From Castellaniella sp. (GTDB lineage: Bacteria > Pseudomonadota > Gammaproteobacteria > Burkholderiales > Burkholderiaceae_B), in NCBI RefSeq assembly GCF_034675845.1, contig NZ_JAUCCU010000001.1, forward strand, positions 248,001-312,000: a DNA stretch of 64,000 bases. Reading direction: 5' to 3'. Both the position numbers and the translations under genes were made by a program. Positions 1 to 8,344 of the stretch are shown here, one piece after another (the stretch's first letter is position 1; each line of letters starts with the position of its first letter). The notes below the pieces were generated by a model. The model searched no databases, was not told the origin of the DNA, and worked only from the letters and a program-made list of their open reading frames with translations.

Positions 1-1316
1 ACGTGGATCAGCCACAGCGAGATGCTGGGGAACAGGGCCAGCACAATAATGCGCAGAAAATCGGATGCCAGGAAAGGCATGACGCCCAGCGCCGTTTCCT
101 TCATGGAGACATCCTTGGCCAATTTATTGATGATGTACAGGTTCATGCCGACAGGCGGCGTCACCAGACCGATTTCGACCACCATCAAGGTCATGATCCC
201 GAACCAGACAGATTTATCAGCGGCCGACAGGCCGAAGAAATCCAGGCCCATGATCATGGGATAGAAGATAGGGATGGTCAGCAGAATCATGGCCAAAGAA
301 TCCATGACGCAGCCCAGCAGAATATAAATGAACAGAATGACAAACAGCACCACCATGGGCGACATGCCGCTGCCGACGACCCAATCGGCGAGTTCGGTGG
401 GCATTTGCGACAGGGCCAAGGACGAATTCAGCAGATCGGCACCAATCAGCACCATAAAGATCATGCCGGTGACCCGGGCCGTACCCAGCAGGCTGGCGCG
501 AGTGCCGGTCCAGCCCATTCCGCCGAACAAGGCAATCAGGCCGCAGGCGCCCGCCCCGATAGAGGCTGCTTCGGTGGGATTGGCCCAACCGCCGTAAATA
601 CCGACCACAACCACCAAAAAGACCAGCAGAATCGGAATCACACGAACCAGGGCCTTCAGGGCCTCACCCACCGGTGCCTTGTCCCCAACGGGACCGGATT
701 CCGGGTTGCGGCTGACCAGAATGCGGATGACGATCAGATACCCCAGGGCCGCCAGAATGCCTGGAATGACGGCAGCCATGAACAGGCGGCCAATGGAATC
801 CTGGGTCAGCACCGCATAGATGATCAGCGGCACGGATGGCGGAATCATGATACCCAGCGTCCCGCTGGCTGCCAGCGTGCCGGTAGCCAGACGCCCAGAG
901 TACCCGCGAGAGCGCAGTTCCGGCAGGGCCACCTGACCCATGGTAGCCGCAGTCGCCAAAGACGACCCGCAGATAGCGCCGAAGGACGCGCACGCGGCCA
1001 CCGAGGCCATGGCCATGCCGCCGCGCCAATGTCCGATCATCTTGCCAGCCGCGTCGAACAGTGCCTTGGACAGGCCACCATGCGTGGCGAATTGCCCCAT
1101 CAAGATAAACAGCGGCACCACCGCCAGATCGTAGTTGGACAAACGGGCATAGACCAGGTCATTCAGGGTGAACATCAAGCCAGCGAGCATGCCCCCGCTG
1201 GCGACGATATAAATACCGGCACCTGCCAGCAGCATCGCGACCGCAATCTGCACCCGCAATACCAGCAATACCAGCAGGCCACCAAAGCCGACGAGCCCAA
1301 TTAATGTACCGCTCAT
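1..1316 (-). CDS. dctM: TRAP transporter large permease DctM (3' end outside window)
   Basis: This is the large membrane subunit of a tripartite ATP-independent periplasmic transporter, the channel that imports an organic acid on an ion gradient. The reading frame starts at an ATG whose first base is 1316 and stays open to the window edge, about 438 codons, so only the last few residues are missing if it has the usual 425-440 aa. The N-terminus reads as hydrophobic helices followed by the segment DLAVVPLFILMGQFA, typical of DctM. The start overlaps the stop of dctQ (ATGA), which implies translational coupling. The substrate cannot be read from the sequence; dicarboxylates or related acids are the default for the family. 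Confidence 0.9.
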   Translation of the reverse strand, partial: MSGTLIGLVGFGGLLVLLVLRVQIAVAMLLAGAGIYIVASGGMLAGLMFTLNDLVYARLSNYDLAVVPLFILMGQFATHGGLSKALFDAAGKMIGHWRGGMAMASVAACASFGAICGSSLATAATMGQVALPELRSRGYSGRLATGTLAASGTLGIMIPPSVPLIIYAVLTQDSIGRLFMAAVIPGILAALGYLIVIRILVSRNPESGPVGDKAPVGEALKALVRVIPILLVFLVVVVGIYGGWANPTEAASIGAGACGLIALFGGMGWTGTRASLLGTARVTGMIFMVLIGADLLNSSLALSQMPTELADWVVGSGMSPMVVLFVILFIYILLGCVMDSLAMILLTIPIFYPMIMGLDFFGLSAADKSVWFGIMTLMVVEIGLVTPPVGMNLYIINKLAKDVSMKETALGVMPFLASDFLRIIVLALFPSISLWLIH

Positions 1317-1873
1317 TTGCTCACCCCGTGATCAACAGCCATTTGTTCTTTGCGGCCCAGATAGCGCGACCAACCCAATGCAGCCCGCACCCGCCAGGCG
1401 CAACAAGCCACCGTCAGCAGCAAGCTGGGCACCAGCAGGGCCACTGGAATCCAGAGCGGCACGGCCAACAAGGTGGTGTAGTCACCTGTTTCTTTCAGGT
1501 GAATCGCCGACAAGGTCGTGCGCCAGGCCAACAGCAGCACGACCGCCCCCAACAGACCCTCGCAGAAGGCATCCATCACCCCCTTGGTGGCGGATGAAAG
1601 CTTCTCGGTAAAAATATCAACCCGTAAATGGTCACCAACCAAGGTGCAATAAGGGAAGAAGGCAGCGGCAGCGACGGCGGTACCCACTTGCATGAGTTCG
1701 ACGTCACCCATGATGGAGCCAAAGCCCAGCTTGCGACCAATAATGGACACAAGCGACATAATGACCAGCAGGATAAATAAGATCCCGCCGACCAGGGCCA
1801 GAGCCGTGGCCGTACGGCTTAGCACCGCCCATCCTCTGCTGCTCCGGGCTAATTCCGTTCCGGTGTAATCCAT
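1313..1873 (-). CDS. dctQ: TRAP transporter small permease DctQ
   Basis: This 186-aa protein is the small integral-membrane subunit of the TRAP transporter and pairs with DctM in the inner membrane. It has four hydrophobic segments, the first at about residues 20-45 (ALALVGGILFILLVIMSLVS) and the last near residues 140-165, with the conserved MQVGTAVAAAAFFPYC stretch between. It lies 18 bp downstream of dctP and overlaps dctM by 4 bp, so the three genes form one operon in the order dctP-dctQ-dctM. Confidence 0.9.
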   Translation of the reverse strand: MDYTGTELARSSRGWAVLSRTATALALVGGILFILLVIMSLVSIIGRKLGFGSIMGDVELMQVGTAVAAAAFFPYCTLVGDHLRVDIFTEKLSSATKGVMDAFCEGLLGAVVLLLAWRTTLSAIHLKETGDYTTLLAVPLWIPVALLVPSLLLTVACCAWRVRAALGWSRYLGRKEQMAVDHGVSK

Positions 1874-1891
1874 GGCTCAGGCCTCTCCGAA

Positions 1892-2905
1892 TTATTCGCG
1901 TGCCAAGGCGCGGGCAGCGTCGGACAGCTCGGTGCCATTCAGGCCCTTTTTGTCCATTTCCGCACGCCATTCCTGGTCAACCGGACGAGCGGCATTCTTC
2001 ATGGCGCTGAGGTCGGTTTCGCTGATGTCGATCACCTGACCACCGGATGCTTCGACGCGGGCACGGGTCTTGGCGGCAATGTCGTCAAAGACAAAACCAA
2101 AGCGCTCAACCAAAGGCAAGCCACTGCGCTCGTCGACGATCTGTTTCAGATCAGCAGGCAGGCTTTCGTACTTTTCCTTGTTCATCAACATGATCAGTAC
2201 CGTAGCGGATGGATAGGTTTCCCCTGCAGCAGGCTGGGTATGGTATTTGGTGACCTCGTCCAGCTTGGTGGGCATGACGACTTCCCAGGCGCCCATGGCC
2301 CCATCCACGACACCCTTGGCAATCGCTTCAGTGACCTGGCCCGGCGGCATCGAAACGGGTTCGCCACCCAGCGCTGCCAAAGTCTTCGAGGCCATGCGCG
2401 TGGGGGTGCGCAGCTTCAGGCCCTTGATGTCGTTCAGGCCTTTGATCTCGCGGTTGGCGGTATGCAACGCGACCCCGCCATCAACGTGAATGCCGAGCAC
2501 ATGGTATTTGGAAAATTCGTCTTGGGCGTACTTCTGCAGGAATGTCCAGGCGGCCTTGCTGCCCGAGGTAGCATTACGCACGACGAAGGGCAGTTCCATG
2601 GCTTCGATGACCGGAAAACGCCCCGCCGAATAGCCTGGTGCGGTCCAGACGATATCTGCCACACCGCGCAGAGCCTGGTCAGCCAACTGACCCGGCGTGC
2701 CGCCCAGCTGCATGGCGGGATAGAATTGGCACTCGATACGGCCATTCGAAGCCTGGTTCAGGTCGGCACACCAAGGCTCCATGACGAGCCTCTGGGCCGG
2801 CGCGGCCGATGGCAGAAAATGCGCTATCTTTAGCGTGACTTCGGCAGCGGAAGCAGGGGCAATAAAGGCAGCCGCCAGGGCCGCAGACAGAAATAGTTTT
2901 TTCAT
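1892..2905 (-). CDS. dctP: TRAP transporter periplasmic substrate-binding protein DctP
   Basis: This 337-aa protein is the extracytoplasmic solute receptor of the TRAP system. It starts with a clear Sec signal peptide (MKKLFLSAALAAAFIAPASA) and continues with the DctP fold, including LKLRTPTRMASKTLAALGGEPVSM around residues 160-185, where this family has its conserved ligand-binding arginine. It is the first gene of the TRAP operon and is transcribed divergently from the HpaR-like regulator. The AT-rich spacer between them carries two similar operator-like sites, so control by that regulator is likely. The ligand is unknown. Confidence 0.9.
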   Translation of the reverse strand: MKKLFLSAALAAAFIAPASAAEVTLKIAHFLPSAAPAQRLVMEPWCADLNQASNGRIECQFYPAMQLGGTPGQLADQALRGVADIVWTAPGYSAGRFPVIEAMELPFVVRNATSGSKAAWTFLQKYAQDEFSKYHVLGIHVDGGVALHTANREIKGLNDIKGLKLRTPTRMASKTLAALGGEPVSMPPGQVTEAIAKGVVDGAMGAWEVVMPTKLDEVTKYHTQPAAGETYPSATVLIMLMNKEKYESLPADLKQIVDERSGLPLVERFGFVFDDIAAKTRARVEASGGQVIDISETDLSAMKNAARPVDQEWRAEMDKKGLNGTELSDAARALARE

Positions 2906-2979
2906 GTGTCTTCTCCGGGTAGTGACGTACTAAGGCGGTGCGCCGTTGAGTACAAGCAGGTTTACAATAAAATTTATTT

Positions 2980-3024
2980 ACTAATATATTACCTATATAG
3001 GCATATTATAGCTAACATATTAGT
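2980..3024. promoter_or_regulatory. Two operator-like sites between dctP and the HpaR-like gene
   Basis: The 143-bp divergent spacer is very AT-rich compared with its surroundings. It holds two related sites, CTAATATATTA at 2981-2991 and CTAACATATTA at 3012-3022, 31 bp apart, close to three helical turns. The first contains the perfect palindrome TAATATATTA. The outer ACTAATAT (2980-2987) and ATATTAGT (3017-3024) are exact inverted repeats. MarR-family regulators bind such short AT-rich palindromes, so these are candidate sites for autoregulation and control of the TRAP operon. Binding is inferred. Confidence 0.55.
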
Positions 3025-3048
3025 CAGTCAAGTACAGGAAAACCCTCT

Positions 3049-3504
3049 ATGGCAGCCAATATCACCCACCGCAACCTTCCTCAGTTATTGCTTAAGGCAC
3101 GCGAGGCCCTGTTGTGTCATTTCCGCGTGATCCTGACGCATTACGGCCTGACGGAGCAGCAGTGGCGGATTTTGCGCACCCTGCACGAACAGGGCGAAAT
3201 GGAGCCCAATCAGCTATGTCAAGCCTGTCAGATCCTGAGCCCCAGCATGGTGGGAGTACTGGGGCGCCTGCAGACCATGGGGCTGATCACGCGAGAACGC
3301 GCCACCTATGATCACCGGCGGATCATCATCAGCCAGACGCCCGACAGCCGAGCGCTGGTGGCCAAGATCGCCCCCTTGGTCGAGGCCCAATACCGGCTGA
3401 TTGAAGAGACTATTGGTCAAGACATCATCAACCAGACCTACGCCCAGATCGATCAATTGCTGGGCACCCCGTTAGACCAGGTACCCAGCGTGAAACTGCC
3501 ATAA
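3049..3504 (+). CDS. hpaR: MarR-family regulator, HpaR-like
   Basis: This 151-aa winged-helix regulator closely follows the pattern of HpaR, the repressor of homoprotocatechuate degradation. It shows LLLKAREALLCHFRVIL, then LTEQQWRILRTL, the recognition-helix region LSPSMVGVLGRLQTMGLI and the wing YDHRRIIISQT at about residues 85-95. No hpa catabolic genes are in the window, so the ligand may instead be the TRAP substrate or a product of the neighbouring aldehyde dehydrogenase. The start follows an AGGA-containing stretch. The symbol denotes family resemblance, not proven function. Confidence 0.8.
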   Translation: MAANITHRNLPQLLLKAREALLCHFRVILTHYGLTEQQWRILRTLHEQGEMEPNQLCQACQILSPSMVGVLGRLQTMGLITRERATYDHRRIIISQTPDSRALVAKIAPLVEAQYRLIEETIGQDIINQTYAQIDQLLGTPLDQVPSVKLP

Positions 3505-3511
3505 GACCGGA

Positions 3512-4966
3512 TTAAATCCCGCCCATGCACAGGTATTTGACAACCAGATAGTCGTCCAGGCCGTAGTGTGAGCCCTCGCGGCCCACACCCGACTGCTTGA
3601 CCCCGCCAAAGGGTGCGGCTTCGTTGGAAATAATGCCGGTATTAATGCCTACCATGCCATATTCCAAGGCTTCTCCCACCCGCCAGACGCGGCCAATATC
3701 GCGACTGAAGAAATAGGCTGCGAGGCCAAATTCCGTGTCATTGGCCATCTGGATGACTTCCTCGTCCGACGAGAAACGAAACAGGGGCGCCAGCGGCCCG
3801 AACGTTTCTTCGCGGGCGACCTTCATGTCGGGCGTGGCGCCGACCACGACGGTGGGCTCGAAAAAGGAAAAACCCAAAGCATGAGGCTTGCCGCCGGTCA
3901 GAACCCGCCCGCCCTTGTCCAGAACATCAGCGATATGTTCCTGGATTTTTTCGACCGCGGCCAGATCGATCAACGGCCCCTGCGTCGTGCCATCTTCCAG
4001 GCCATTGCCAACCTTCAGTTGCTGCACGGCGGCCACGAGCTTCTGGCTGAAAGCATCGTAAACCTTGTCGTGTACATAAAAACGATTGGCACACACGCAG
4101 GTTTGGCCAGAATTGCGGTATTTGCTGGCCATGGCACCCTCGACGGCAGCATCCAGATCCGCATCCTCAAACACGATGAAAGGCGCGTTGCCCCCCAGTT
4201 CCATGGAGACTTTCTTCACGGAGGAGGCGCTTTGCTCCATCAGGAGGCGACCGATTTCGGTGGAGCCGGTAAAGGTGACCTTGCGCACCAGTTCGTTGCT
4301 GGTCATTTCACCGCCAATGGCGGGGGCCGACCCCGTCACGACTGAAAACACCCCGGCAGGCACCCCGGCTTCTGCCGCCAGCACGGCCAGGGCCAAGGCT
4401 GAATAGGGCGTCTGGGTTGCAGGCTTCACCACAATCGGACAACCGGCTGCCAGTGCGGCCCCGGCCTTGCGGGTAATCATCGACGAGGGAAAATTCCAGG
4501 GCGTGATAGCCGCACATACCCCGATGGGTTCTTTGGTGACCACAATGCGCTTATCGGCCCAGGACGAAGGAATAATATCGCCATAAGCACGCTTGCCTTC
4601 TTCGGCATACCATTCCAGATACGACGCAGCGTAAGCGATCTCGCCACGCGATTCAGCCAGGGGCTTGCCCTGTTCGGCAGTCATGATGATGGCCAGGTCT
4701 TCGGTGTGGGCAATCATCAGTTCAAACCAGCGGCGCAAAATCACAGCACGCTGTTTTGCTGTCAGGCCACGCCACTGCGCCCAGGATCGGCTGGCCGCCT
4801 CGATGGCGCGGCGGGCCTCGCCCGCTCCCATTTTCGGGACGGAGCCAATCACCGCCCCAGTAGCCGGATTGGTGACATTGACCGACTGCCCGCTATCAGC
4901 ATCGCACCATAGCCCGTCGACATAACATTGTTGGCGCAGCAGGTCAGGATTTTTCAAAGGCAACAT
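3512..4966 (-). CDS. gabD: NAD(P)-dependent succinate-semialdehyde dehydrogenase family
   Basis: This 484-aa aldehyde dehydrogenase oxidises an aldehyde, probably succinate semialdehyde, to the acid with NAD(P). It has the ITPWNFPSSMITRKAGAALAAGCP cofactor region at about residues 145-170, the catalytic glutamate in MELGGNAPFIVFEDAD and the catalytic cysteine in NSGQTCVCANRFYV, a wording typical of GabD. The ATG at 4966 is preferred because GGAGG sits 8 nt upstream; an in-frame TTG lies five codons earlier. It is divergent from an IclR regulator and only 7 bp from the end of the convergent HpaR-like gene. Confidence 0.88.
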   Translation of the reverse strand: MLPLKNPDLLRQQCYVDGLWCDADSGQSVNVTNPATGAVIGSVPKMGAGEARRAIEAASRSWAQWRGLTAKQRAVILRRWFELMIAHTEDLAIIMTAEQGKPLAESRGEIAYAASYLEWYAEEGKRAYGDIIPSSWADKRIVVTKEPIGVCAAITPWNFPSSMITRKAGAALAAGCPIVVKPATQTPYSALALAVLAAEAGVPAGVFSVVTGSAPAIGGEMTSNELVRKVTFTGSTEIGRLLMEQSASSVKKVSMELGGNAPFIVFEDADLDAAVEGAMASKYRNSGQTCVCANRFYVHDKVYDAFSQKLVAAVQQLKVGNGLEDGTTQGPLIDLAAVEKIQEHIADVLDKGGRVLTGGKPHALGFSFFEPTVVVGATPDMKVAREETFGPLAPLFRFSSDEEVIQMANDTEFGLAAYFFSRDIGRVWRVGEALEYGMVGINTGIISNEAAPFGGVKQSGVGREGSHYGLDDYLVVKYLCMGGI

Positions 4967-4990
4967 GAGGAGTTCCTCCAAGTTTATGGC

Positions 4991-5006
4991 GTTCGATATA
5001 TCGAAC
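4991..5006. promoter_or_regulatory. 16-bp perfect palindrome, candidate IclR-type operator
   Basis: GTTCGATATATCGAAC is an exact palindrome in the 94-bp spacer between the dehydrogenase and the divergent IclR-family gene. It lies 25 bp upstream of the dehydrogenase ATG. IclR-family regulators of aromatic catabolism such as PobR and PcaU bind related GTTCGAT-containing sites. Autoregulation plus control of the dehydrogenase is the natural inference. Confidence 0.6.
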
Positions 5007-5060
5007 GATATTCTGTATAATGAACATATAGGATGTTAATGATCAGATCGCCTGACGTCA

Positions 5061-5858
5061 ATGCATATTCCCATGAAAGAAAAACCTGCTGCCCCCGCCG
5101 TCGTCCGCGCCACCGCCATCCTGGATCTGATCGCACGATCCGACGGCCCCTTGTCCCTGGCTGACATGGCGCGCACCCTGGGCCTGCCCAAAAGCAGCCT
5201 GCATGGCCTATGCGCCACCCTGGAACAGCAAAACCTGATCACGCGCCTGAATAGCGGCACCATGACCCTGGGGCCGCATGTCATGATGTGGGCGCATGCC
5301 TTTCTGGCCCGCATCGACATCACTCAGGAATTTTTTGCATCCTGGGACGATATGCGCGTCCTGCCTGAAGACACCATTACCCTATCCATCCGCGATGGAC
5401 AAGAAATCGTCTATATCGCCTGTCGCAACGGCCATCGGCCCCTGGGGTTTACATTTCGCACCGGCATGCGCCTGCCCGCTGCACGCACAGCCACGGGGCT
5501 GGCCATGCTCAGCACTTTGCCCAGCCAACGCATCCGCGCCCTATATGCGCCGGGGTCTGCTTCGACAGAATCCGCATCGGACGGAACTTCCCCCTTCATG
5601 CTGGACCAGCTGCTGGAAGAATTGCAACAAACCCGGCAGCGTGGGTATTCCGTGGATCACGAGGGCGTACACAAAGGCATGGATTGCTTTGGTGCCCCGG
5701 TATTCGATTCTCTGCACCCCGAAGCCGTGGCCGGTGTGGCCGTCAGCATCCCTGCAGGCACGGCGGACACCGCCTTGCAAGAGCACGCTGGGCAGGCCAT
5801 GCGCAAACTGGCCAATCGCCTGTCGGAACGCTTGGGGGGCCGACAAAATCAGATATAG
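5061..5858 (+). CDS. IclR-family transcriptional regulator
   Basis: This 265-aa protein has the N-terminal IclR winged helix (residues about 12-75: VVRATAILDLIARSDGPLSL, then LPKSSLHGLCATLEQQNLI) and a C-terminal effector-binding domain (RTGMRLPAARTATGLAMLS, then GYSVDHEGVHKGMDCFGAPVFD). IclR regulators sense small acids or aromatics and usually control the adjacent gene. The divergent arrangement with the dehydrogenase and the palindrome between them support that. The start is uncertain: a second Met lies four codons downstream and neither has a strong ribosome-binding site. Confidence 0.88.
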   Translation: MHIPMKEKPAAPAVVRATAILDLIARSDGPLSLADMARTLGLPKSSLHGLCATLEQQNLITRLNSGTMTLGPHVMMWAHAFLARIDITQEFFASWDDMRVLPEDTITLSIRDGQEIVYIACRNGHRPLGFTFRTGMRLPAARTATGLAMLSTLPSQRIRALYAPGSASTESASDGTSPFMLDQLLEELQQTRQRGYSVDHEGVHKGMDCFGAPVFDSLHPEAVAGVAVSIPAGTADTALQEHAGQAMRKLANRLSERLGGRQNQI

Positions 5859-5871
5859 GACCAGGGACACG

Positions 5872-6333
5872 CTACAACCAGCGGCGAACCTTGGTTTTAT
5901 AGGCAGAAAATTCATCGGCGAATTTTTCCTGCAACAGCCGTTCTTCGGGAACAATCTGATAGCGGGTGATGTAGCAGACAAAAGCAACAAGCAGCAACAC
6001 CGATAGCGGGTTGCCCAAAAAAACCGCCCAGCCGACCAAAATCAGCAATATCCCCAGGTACATGGGATTGCGGCTATAGCCATAAATGCCCGACACGACC
6101 AGCGCGGATGCTTGCGCAGGCTGCCTGGGGTCGGCAGTCGTTCCGCTGCGCCTGAATATAGCCATCCCTGCCAGGCTGACCACCACGCCCAGCAAGGCCA
6201 AGGCAACAGCCACAATCAGACTGAAATCCCAGGACACAGCAAGTCCCGGAAACGATGCAGACAACAACCACATAATGCCGCCAGCCACCAACATGATGGC
6301 GGGGGGAGGAATGCGTAACTCAAGTCGGTTCAT
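5872..6333 (-). CDS. Isoprenylcysteine carboxyl methyltransferase-like membrane protein
   Basis: This 153-aa protein belongs to the ICMT/phospholipid methyltransferase-like family of small integral-membrane enzymes. It has four or five hydrophobic helices and the family motif GIYGYSRNPMYLGILLILVGWA, followed near the C-terminus by PEERLLQEKFADEFSAYKTKVRRWL, which resembles the S-adenosylmethionine-binding end. The start at 6333 (MNRLELRIPPP) is chosen over an upstream in-frame codon because the protein then begins at the family's usual point. The substrate is unknown, and it lies between unrelated genes. Confidence 0.78.
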   Translation of the reverse strand: MNRLELRIPPPAIMLVAGGIMWLLSASFPGLAVSWDFSLIVAVALALLGVVVSLAGMAIFRRSGTTADPRQPAQASALVVSGIYGYSRNPMYLGILLILVGWAVFLGNPLSVLLLVAFVCYITRYQIVPEERLLQEKFADEFSAYKTKVRRWL

Positions 6334-6451
6334 GCTTATTCCCGTTTGTATACAAACCAGAGGGCGCAAGGCCCTTAAAAAGTATCGAATTGGTTTTCAG
6401 ACTATCATCATTAAACCCTATGAAACCACCAATGTTTTCAGGATTAATAAT

Positions 6452-7765
6452 ATGTTCAGAATGATTACCCGTGGATCCGTCCGCCTGGTAGAGCGCTATC
6501 TGCCAGATCCTTATATTTTTGTCTTGCTGCTGACCATAGTAGCCGCACTGGCCGCCGTCATCGGCGAACAGCGCACTCCCATGGAGGTCATTACCTGGTG
6601 GGGCAACGGCTTTTGGGGACTGCTGACCTTTGCCATGCAGATGCTGCTGGTGCTGCTGACCGGCCACATGCTGGCCAGCACGCCTCTGGTCAAGCGCTGG
6701 CTGTCGGCCCTGGCCCGTCTGGCAAGCTCGCCGGGCAGCGCCATTATTCTGGTTACCCTGGTTTCTCTGGTCGCCAGTTGGATCAACTGGGGCTTTGGCC
6801 TGGTGGTCGGCGCCCTGTTCGCCAAAGAGCTGGCCCGCCAAGTGCGCGTGGATTATCGCCTGCTGGTCGCCAGCGCATATTCCGGGTTTCTGGTGTGGCA
6901 CGGCGGGCTGGCCGGGTCCATCCCGCTGACCATCGCCACACCGGGGCATTTTGCCGCCGATAAAATCGGCATCATCCCCACCTCCGACACCATTTTTTCA
7001 GTCTACAACCTGGCCATTGTGGTGGCTCTGTTCATCGCGGTGCCGCTGGTCAATCGCCTGATGCTGCCCTCTGACAAGGAAAGCGTCTATGTCGACCCTG
7101 CCCTGCTGGAGGAAGCCCCCGTCGATCTGTCGCAAACGCACGACCGCCCCGCCGACCGCCTGGAAAACAGCCGCCTCATTGCCTGGCTAATCGGTGCCGC
7201 CGGCCTGGCCTATATGTTCGACTACTACATCGTCCGGGGGGCCAGCCTCAACCTGAACGTGATTAATTTCTCGTTCCTGATTCTGGCCATTATTTTGCAC
7301 GGCACCCCGCGGCGGATGCTGAAAAGTCTGGACGAAGCCATCAAGGGCGGCGCGGGTATTGTGATTCAATTTCCGTTTTATGCCGGCATCATGGCTATCA
7401 TGATCGATTCCGGCCTGGCCGCCAGCCTGTCGGAATGGTTTGTCTCGTTTTCCACTGCCGCAAGCCTGCCCTTCTGGACCTTCATGAGCGCCGGCCTGGT
7501 GAATATCTTTGTCCCGTCAGGCGGCGGGCAATGGGCCGTCCAAAGCCCCGTGGTGATTGCAGCCGCCCAGGCACTGGGGGCCGATATACCCCGCATCGCC
7601 ATGGCCGTGGCCTGGGGCGATGCCTGGACGAATATGCTGCAGCCTTTTTGGGCGTTGCCCGTGCTGGCCATTGCCGGCTTGAAGGCCAAGGACATCATGG
7701 GATTTTGCCTGATTCAGCTGTTTGTCTCCGGCATATTGATCTCCATCGGCCTGACCTGGCTGTAA
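6452..7765 (+). CDS. atoE: Short-chain fatty acid transporter, AtoE family
   Basis: This 437-aa inner-membrane protein with about 12 hydrophobic segments matches the AtoE/short-chain fatty acid transporter family. Diagnostic stretches are VERYLPDPYIFVLLLTI near the start, ASWINWGFGLVVGALFAKE, YSGFLVWHGGLAGSIPL and NIFVPSGGGQWAVQSPV. The ATG at 6452 is used because upstream in-frame codons read into the divergent methyltransferase gene; AGGA lies about 9 nt before it. No thiolase or CoA transferase (atoDAB) genes accompany it here. Confidence 0.88.
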   Translation: MFRMITRGSVRLVERYLPDPYIFVLLLTIVAALAAVIGEQRTPMEVITWWGNGFWGLLTFAMQMLLVLLTGHMLASTPLVKRWLSALARLASSPGSAIILVTLVSLVASWINWGFGLVVGALFAKELARQVRVDYRLLVASAYSGFLVWHGGLAGSIPLTIATPGHFAADKIGIIPTSDTIFSVYNLAIVVALFIAVPLVNRLMLPSDKESVYVDPALLEEAPVDLSQTHDRPADRLENSRLIAWLIGAAGLAYMFDYYIVRGASLNLNVINFSFLILAIILHGTPRRMLKSLDEAIKGGAGIVIQFPFYAGIMAIMIDSGLAASLSEWFVSFSTAASLPFWTFMSAGLVNIFVPSGGGQWAVQSPVVIAAAQALGADIPRIAMAVAWGDAWTNMLQPFWALPVLAIAGLKAKDIMGFCLIQLFVSGILISIGLTWL

Positions 7766-7774
7766 GGTAAAAAC

Positions 7775-7801
7775 AGCAAAGCCGCCTCAGGCGGCTTTGC
7801 T
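7775..7801 (-). terminator. Rho-independent terminator, T-run on the minus strand
   Basis: AGCAAAGCCGCC and GGCGGCTTTGCT form a perfect 12-bp stem around the loop TCA. On the minus strand the hairpin is followed by GTTTTTACC, so it should end transcription of the DUF2501 gene. On the plus strand the T-run is missing, but the hairpin also lies just after atoE. Confidence 0.82.
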
Positions 7802-7830
7802 ACGATTGACGCGAAAATTCCCAGATTCGG

Positions 7831-8289
7831 TCAAATCAGGCTGGATGCATTATCCAGCACATAATCGCAGGCTTTGTTTTTCAGATCGCCTGTTAGCTTA
7901 TTCATATCAAAGGACGAGCCGTCGCTGCCCGACAGCAAGCCGCTCAGACCTTGCTGATAGCCCGTATCCGGTTTTTTCTGGGTCACCCCGGCTTGCTCCA
8001 GCAGCTTATCCTTGACGCTGGCGGCACTCGTGCCGCCCAGGTATTTTTTTTGGACACAATATTGCAAGATACCGGCCACATTGCTGGCTGTCCCGCCACC
8101 GATGCTGGGCAAGCCCAGGGCCGACCCCACACTGCCCAAGCCTGATGCGGCCGAAGACGATGTGCCTCCGCCCAAACTGCCAATGGCCTGGTCCTTGACA
8201 AGGTCTGCGATACCGGCAGCCCCGGCAGGGGCGGCAAAGGCCAATAAGCAGGCCGAAGCCAAAACCGTGGAACACAATGTCTTATACAT
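7831..8289 (-). CDS. yjjA: DUF2501 secreted protein, YjjA-like
   Basis: This 152-aa protein has a Sec signal peptide (MYKTLCSTVLASACLLAFAAPAGA) and a Gly/Ser-rich mature part containing GILQYCVQKKYLG and the C-terminal NKACDYVLDNASSLI seen in DUF2501 proteins such as E. coli YjjA. Its function is unknown and it is predicted periplasmic. The start at 8289 is preferred over the longer frame because it begins the signal peptide and has GGGAG eight nt upstream. A strong terminator follows it. Confidence 0.82.
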   Translation of the reverse strand: MYKTLCSTVLASACLLAFAAPAGAAGIADLVKDQAIGSLGGGTSSSAASGLGSVGSALGLPSIGGGTASNVAGILQYCVQKKYLGGTSAASVKDKLLEQAGVTQKKPDTGYQQGLSGLLSGSDGSSFDMNKLTGDLKNKACDYVLDNASSLI

Positions 8290-8344
8290 GGATGACTCCC
8301 GCATCATTGAATACTCTCTAAGAATAGCTTGATACACTGCTTGG

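Noticed and set aside
3..1304. Plus-strand frame of 433 codons at the window start
   Set aside because: It is the antisense shadow of dctM; its Gln/His/Asp-rich composition is not protein-like, while the minus frame is a clear membrane protein.
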